This document shows positions 6,077 to 7,805 of a stretch of 7,805 nt of DNA, one piece after another. The notes below the pieces were generated by a model. It saw only the letters and a program-made list of their open reading frames with translations, did not search any database and was not told the DNA's origin. Numbering within the stretch: the stretch's first letter is position 1; every line of letters starts with the position of its first letter. The position numbers were made by a program, and so were the translations under genes. Source of the DNA: Rhodobacteraceae bacterium UBA2776. GTDB taxonomy: Bacteria > Pseudomonadota > Alphaproteobacteria > Rhodobacterales > Rhodobacteraceae. The stretch lies in contig DEIK01000061.1 in assembly GCA_002352425.1 (NCBI GenBank), positions 1-7,805 on the forward strand. The letters are read 5' to 3'.

Positions 6077-6328
6077 ATGGAATTTGTCACAAACACAGTG
6101 CTGCGTTCACAGTTGGGCGGCTACCTGTCACGGGTGAAATTCGGTGGCAAACGGTTTCTGATTTACCGCCACGGACGCGAAATCGCGGGTCTGGTCTCGG
6201 TCCGTGATTTGGAGCGGATCGAGGAGTTTGACCGGAAATCAGTGCGGCAAAAAGAGCTGGAGTATTTGATGCGGGCGGATGCTTGGGAGCGGGCCAAGAA
6301 GGGCGAGCCGGGGATGGTTATTCGGTGA
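6077..6328 (+). CDS. orphan type II antitoxin, Phd/YefM family
   Basis: Phd/YefM antitoxins neutralise a cognate toxin (Doc, YoeB or a PIN-type RNase) and repress their own operon by binding DNA with the N-terminal domain. The 83-residue product shows the family core: EFVTNTVLRSQLGGYLSRV (2-20), then GGKRFLIYRHGREIAGLVS (23-41) and VRDLERIEEFD (42-52). A charged, probably helical tail (53-83) is where such proteins clamp their toxin. ATG 6077 is chosen over the upstream TTG at 6008 because it starts at the family's first strand and has AAAGGTG six to twelve bases before it. No toxin-like frame follows: the next gene is a large coiled-coil membrane protein about 100 bases on, and efp lies before. 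It is therefore an orphan antitoxin, or acts as a simple repressor. Confidence 0.75.
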   Translation: MEFVTNTVLRSQLGGYLSRVKFGGKRFLIYRHGREIAGLVSVRDLERIEEFDRKSVRQKELEYLMRADAWERAKKGEPGMVIR

Positions 6329-6429
6329 GGGTGGCAAAGGAATTTTCCGGCTCGTCCAAACATAGTGGATTTCAGTTGAAAATTCTCCTATAGGTGGTGT
6401 CCAGGTAATACTTTAGAATTGGGCGCAAT

Positions 6430-6486
6430 ATGTCACGATGGGACGACGAGTTTAAAAAGCACGGCATACATCAGACTATAATCTGA
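6430..6486 (+). pseudogene. out-of-frame N-terminal piece of the membrane coiled-coil gene
   Basis: ATG 6430 reads MSRWDDEFKKHGIHQTII and then TGA (6484-6486). The next frame is blocked by TAA at 6479 but is open from there through the long gene. Skipping one base near 6481-6484 gives HQTII followed by EVRECLDV, an uninterrupted protein. The start MS-W-EF-H resembles the N-terminus I recall for a family of uncharacterised coiled-coil membrane proteins, in which the same ERRRLLKIID / DPEIVP segment follows. This supports 6430 as the ancestral start and a one-base insertion as the break. A sequencing error would look the same. A candidate -10 TAATAC (6406-6411) precedes it, with no good -35. 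Confidence 0.6.
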
Positions 6487-6487
6487 G

Positions 6488-7708
6488 GTGCGTGAATGTC
6501 TCGATGTCAATGTTGAAAAGCCAAGTTCGAGCCTTCTTTCTGAAAGGCGCCGGCTCTTGAAGATTATCGACCTGATTGAAGAGACGATAAGCGGCCTTGA
6601 TCCAGAAATTGTGCCCGTTTCGAATTTAAATGACATCAACGAGCGGCTTCGGCAATCAAGTTTTTGGGACCTTGTGCAAGCATACAAAAGCAACCCAGAC
6701 CCGTCACAATTGACGAGCGCAAATGCACATATTGATGGGCATCTGCCTTCAATTTACGAAATAATGTGGATGAAAGAGGACAAAAAAGTTCTCAAACTAA
6801 ATAAATCTGTAGAGAAAAGTTTCGATGACTTTGTTGAAGCCGTTGAGAAAAAAAACGATGAATTTGTAGGTGAAGCATCCAAACTTGAAAGTGGGTTGGC
6901 GGCAACGTCAAGCAAACAGCAAACAGTAGAAGCGGCAATGGATCAGTTGGCCCTTGGTCATGGCGAAAAAATGAACGAATGGGCGACCGAATTTACAATG
7001 AGCCAGACAGATCGTTTGGAAAACTTTGCCGATGCGCAAGCGACAAGAAGCAAGGAGTTTGAGAGATGGTTTGCTCCATTCCAGAAGGGAACTGCTGCCA
7101 AGGCTGAAAAAATAATCGATTTGAGAGCAACGACTTTGAGTGAATTCTACGAAAGCTTCAAAAAAGACACCGATGAAATGCGACTGGATGCAGAAAATAG
7201 GCATAAGCAAATTTTGGAGCTGCACGGGTTGGTGGCGGGTGATGGAGTTGTAGCCGGTTATGTCAATAACGCTGAAAGCGAAAAGAAGCAGGCCAATTTT
7301 TGGCGCTGGGTAGCCATTGCGTTTATTGCCGCGACAGCCGTTTGGTTGGGCGTAACCTATTTCACCGATGCGAGCTCAGGTTTGAATGCTGGTGAAATCT
7401 TGGCCCGAATGGCTCGCATTGTGCCTTTAACGGCGGTCTTTATCTATGGCGCGGTATATGCTTCAAAGCAATCAAGCTTCCATCGCAATAATGAAAAGCA
7501 AACGCGGTGGTTCGCTTTGGAGGTAAAGGCAATAGATCCATTTATCGCGGCTTTGGATTCTACGCAGCAAAAAGAACTCAAAGTAGTATTGACGGACCGT
7601 ATTTTTGGTCAGAACAACGGATCAAAGGCGCCAACTACTGCCAATGTTGACCCAAACCTACTCAAAGTCATCCTTGACGCCATCAAAGATGTAGCCAAAG
7701 GGAAATAG
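6488..7708 (+). CDS. uncharacterised coiled-coil protein with two C-terminal membrane segments
   Basis: No function can be assigned. Read from GTG 6488 (406 residues), the protein has four parts. An N-terminal helical domain with SERRRLLKIIDLIEETISGLDPEIVP (18-43) extends to about residue 92. A long Lys/Glu-rich, probably coiled-coil region spans about 95-265. Two hydrophobic segments follow at about 271-292 (rich in W, A and I) and 309-327. A charged C-terminal domain (about 328-378) holds RWFALEVKAIDPFIAAL and a tail ending LLKVILDAIKDVAKGK. The topology suggests a membrane anchor with most of the protein on one side of the membrane, probably cytoplasmic. The GTG has no spaced ribosome site, and the first in-frame ATG is about 90 codons in. 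The true start is therefore more likely ATG 6430 through a frameshift. The gene is visibly more A-rich than the core genes, which suggests horizontal acquisition. Its relation to the antitoxin upstream is unknown. Confidence 0.7.
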   Translation: MRECLDVNVEKPSSSLLSERRRLLKIIDLIEETISGLDPEIVPVSNLNDINERLRQSSFWDLVQAYKSNPDPSQLTSANAHIDGHLPSIYEIMWMKEDKKVLKLNKSVEKSFDDFVEAVEKKNDEFVGEASKLESGLAATSSKQQTVEAAMDQLALGHGEKMNEWATEFTMSQTDRLENFADAQATRSKEFERWFAPFQKGTAAKAEKIIDLRATTLSEFYESFKKDTDEMRLDAENRHKQILELHGLVAGDGVVAGYVNNAESEKKQANFWRWVAIAFIAATAVWLGVTYFTDASSGLNAGEILARMARIVPLTAVFIYGAVYASKQSSFHRNNEKQTRWFALEVKAIDPFIAALDSTQQKELKVVLTDRIFGQNNGSKAPTTANVDPNLLKVILDAIKDVAKGK

Positions 7709-7766
7709 CGACCGGAGCTGCTTTTGCGGCATTGCGTTTGGGGGTGAGGGTTTTTGAGACTGAGAG

Positions 7767-7778
7767 GCTCGGCCGAGC
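7767..7778. repeat. 12-bp perfect palindrome in the right-end intergenic DNA
   Basis: GCTCGGCCGAGC is self-complementary over all 12 bases. It lies 58 bases past the last stop codon, in a 97-base end segment (7709-7805) where I see no convincing gene. The surrounding DNA returns to high GC. It could belong to a terminator or regulatory site of a gene beyond the window, or to a dispersed repeat; nothing here decides it. Confidence 0.35.
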
Positions 7779-7805
7779 GGCAAACTTTGCGCGGCCCCCA
7801 CCCGG

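Noticed and set aside
6329..6429. Hidden toxin gene after the antitoxin
   Set aside because: The 101-base gap is too short for any known toxin, and the following frame encodes a large membrane protein unlike a toxin.
6478..6490. Programmed +1 frameshift at ATC TGA like that of release factor 2
   Set aside because: The Ile tRNA on ATC could not re-pair with TCT after a +1 slip, and no stimulatory Shine-Dalgarno-like element lies just upstream, so a plain indel or sequence error is more likely.
7717..7740. GCTGC-TTTT-GCGGC hairpin as terminator of the last gene
   Set aside because: The stem includes a T-G pair and no T tract follows, so termination cannot be supported.
1..7805. CRISPR array, insertion sequence or rRNA
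   Set aside because: No regularly spaced direct repeats, transposase-like frames with terminal repeats, or rRNA signatures were seen.

Overview
The window looks like a Rhodobacterales (roseobacter-type) alphaproteobacterial chromosome. The gene content, protein sequences and moderately GC-rich core coding DNA fit that order. This placement rests on recognising the families, not on a database search. At the left edge is the 5' part of a minus-strand tRNA-Cys(GCA).

Plus-strand block, 174-3159. A SAM-dependent methyltransferase of the protein-L-isoaspartate O-methyltransferase family overlaps the open frame leading into a TolC-type outer-membrane efflux protein. A long, very acidic protein follows, whose N- and C-terminal segments match PopZ, the polar organising protein. 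A TolC homologue next to popZ is, as I recall, also the arrangement in Caulobacter, which supports the PopZ call. This block converges on a minus-strand gene, and each side has its own small terminator-like hairpin in the 87-bp gap.

Minus-strand block, 3247-5128. It holds cobQ (cobyric acid synthase) and, upstream of it, a small conserved protein (DUF6280-like). A strong intrinsic terminator separates the two. No cobalamin riboswitch precedes cobQ.

Divergent from the small protein is efp (elongation factor P), whose probable promoter carries a 16-bp near-palindrome over the -10 element. After efp the region turns accessory in character. It has an orphan Phd/YefM-type antitoxin with a marked leader hairpin and no toxin beside it. 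Then comes an A-rich gene for a coiled-coil protein with two membrane segments near its C-terminus.

That last gene is open from a GTG at 6488, but a better start, ATG 6430, lies upstream in another frame and reads 18 sensible residues before a TGA. A single-base frameshift joins the two, so the gene is probably disrupted or contains a sequence error. No defence or transfer system can be named with confidence. The strongest points for follow-up are the PopZ-like protein with a basic C-terminal helix and very long acidic linker, the frameshifted membrane protein, and the orphan antitoxin with its hairpin.
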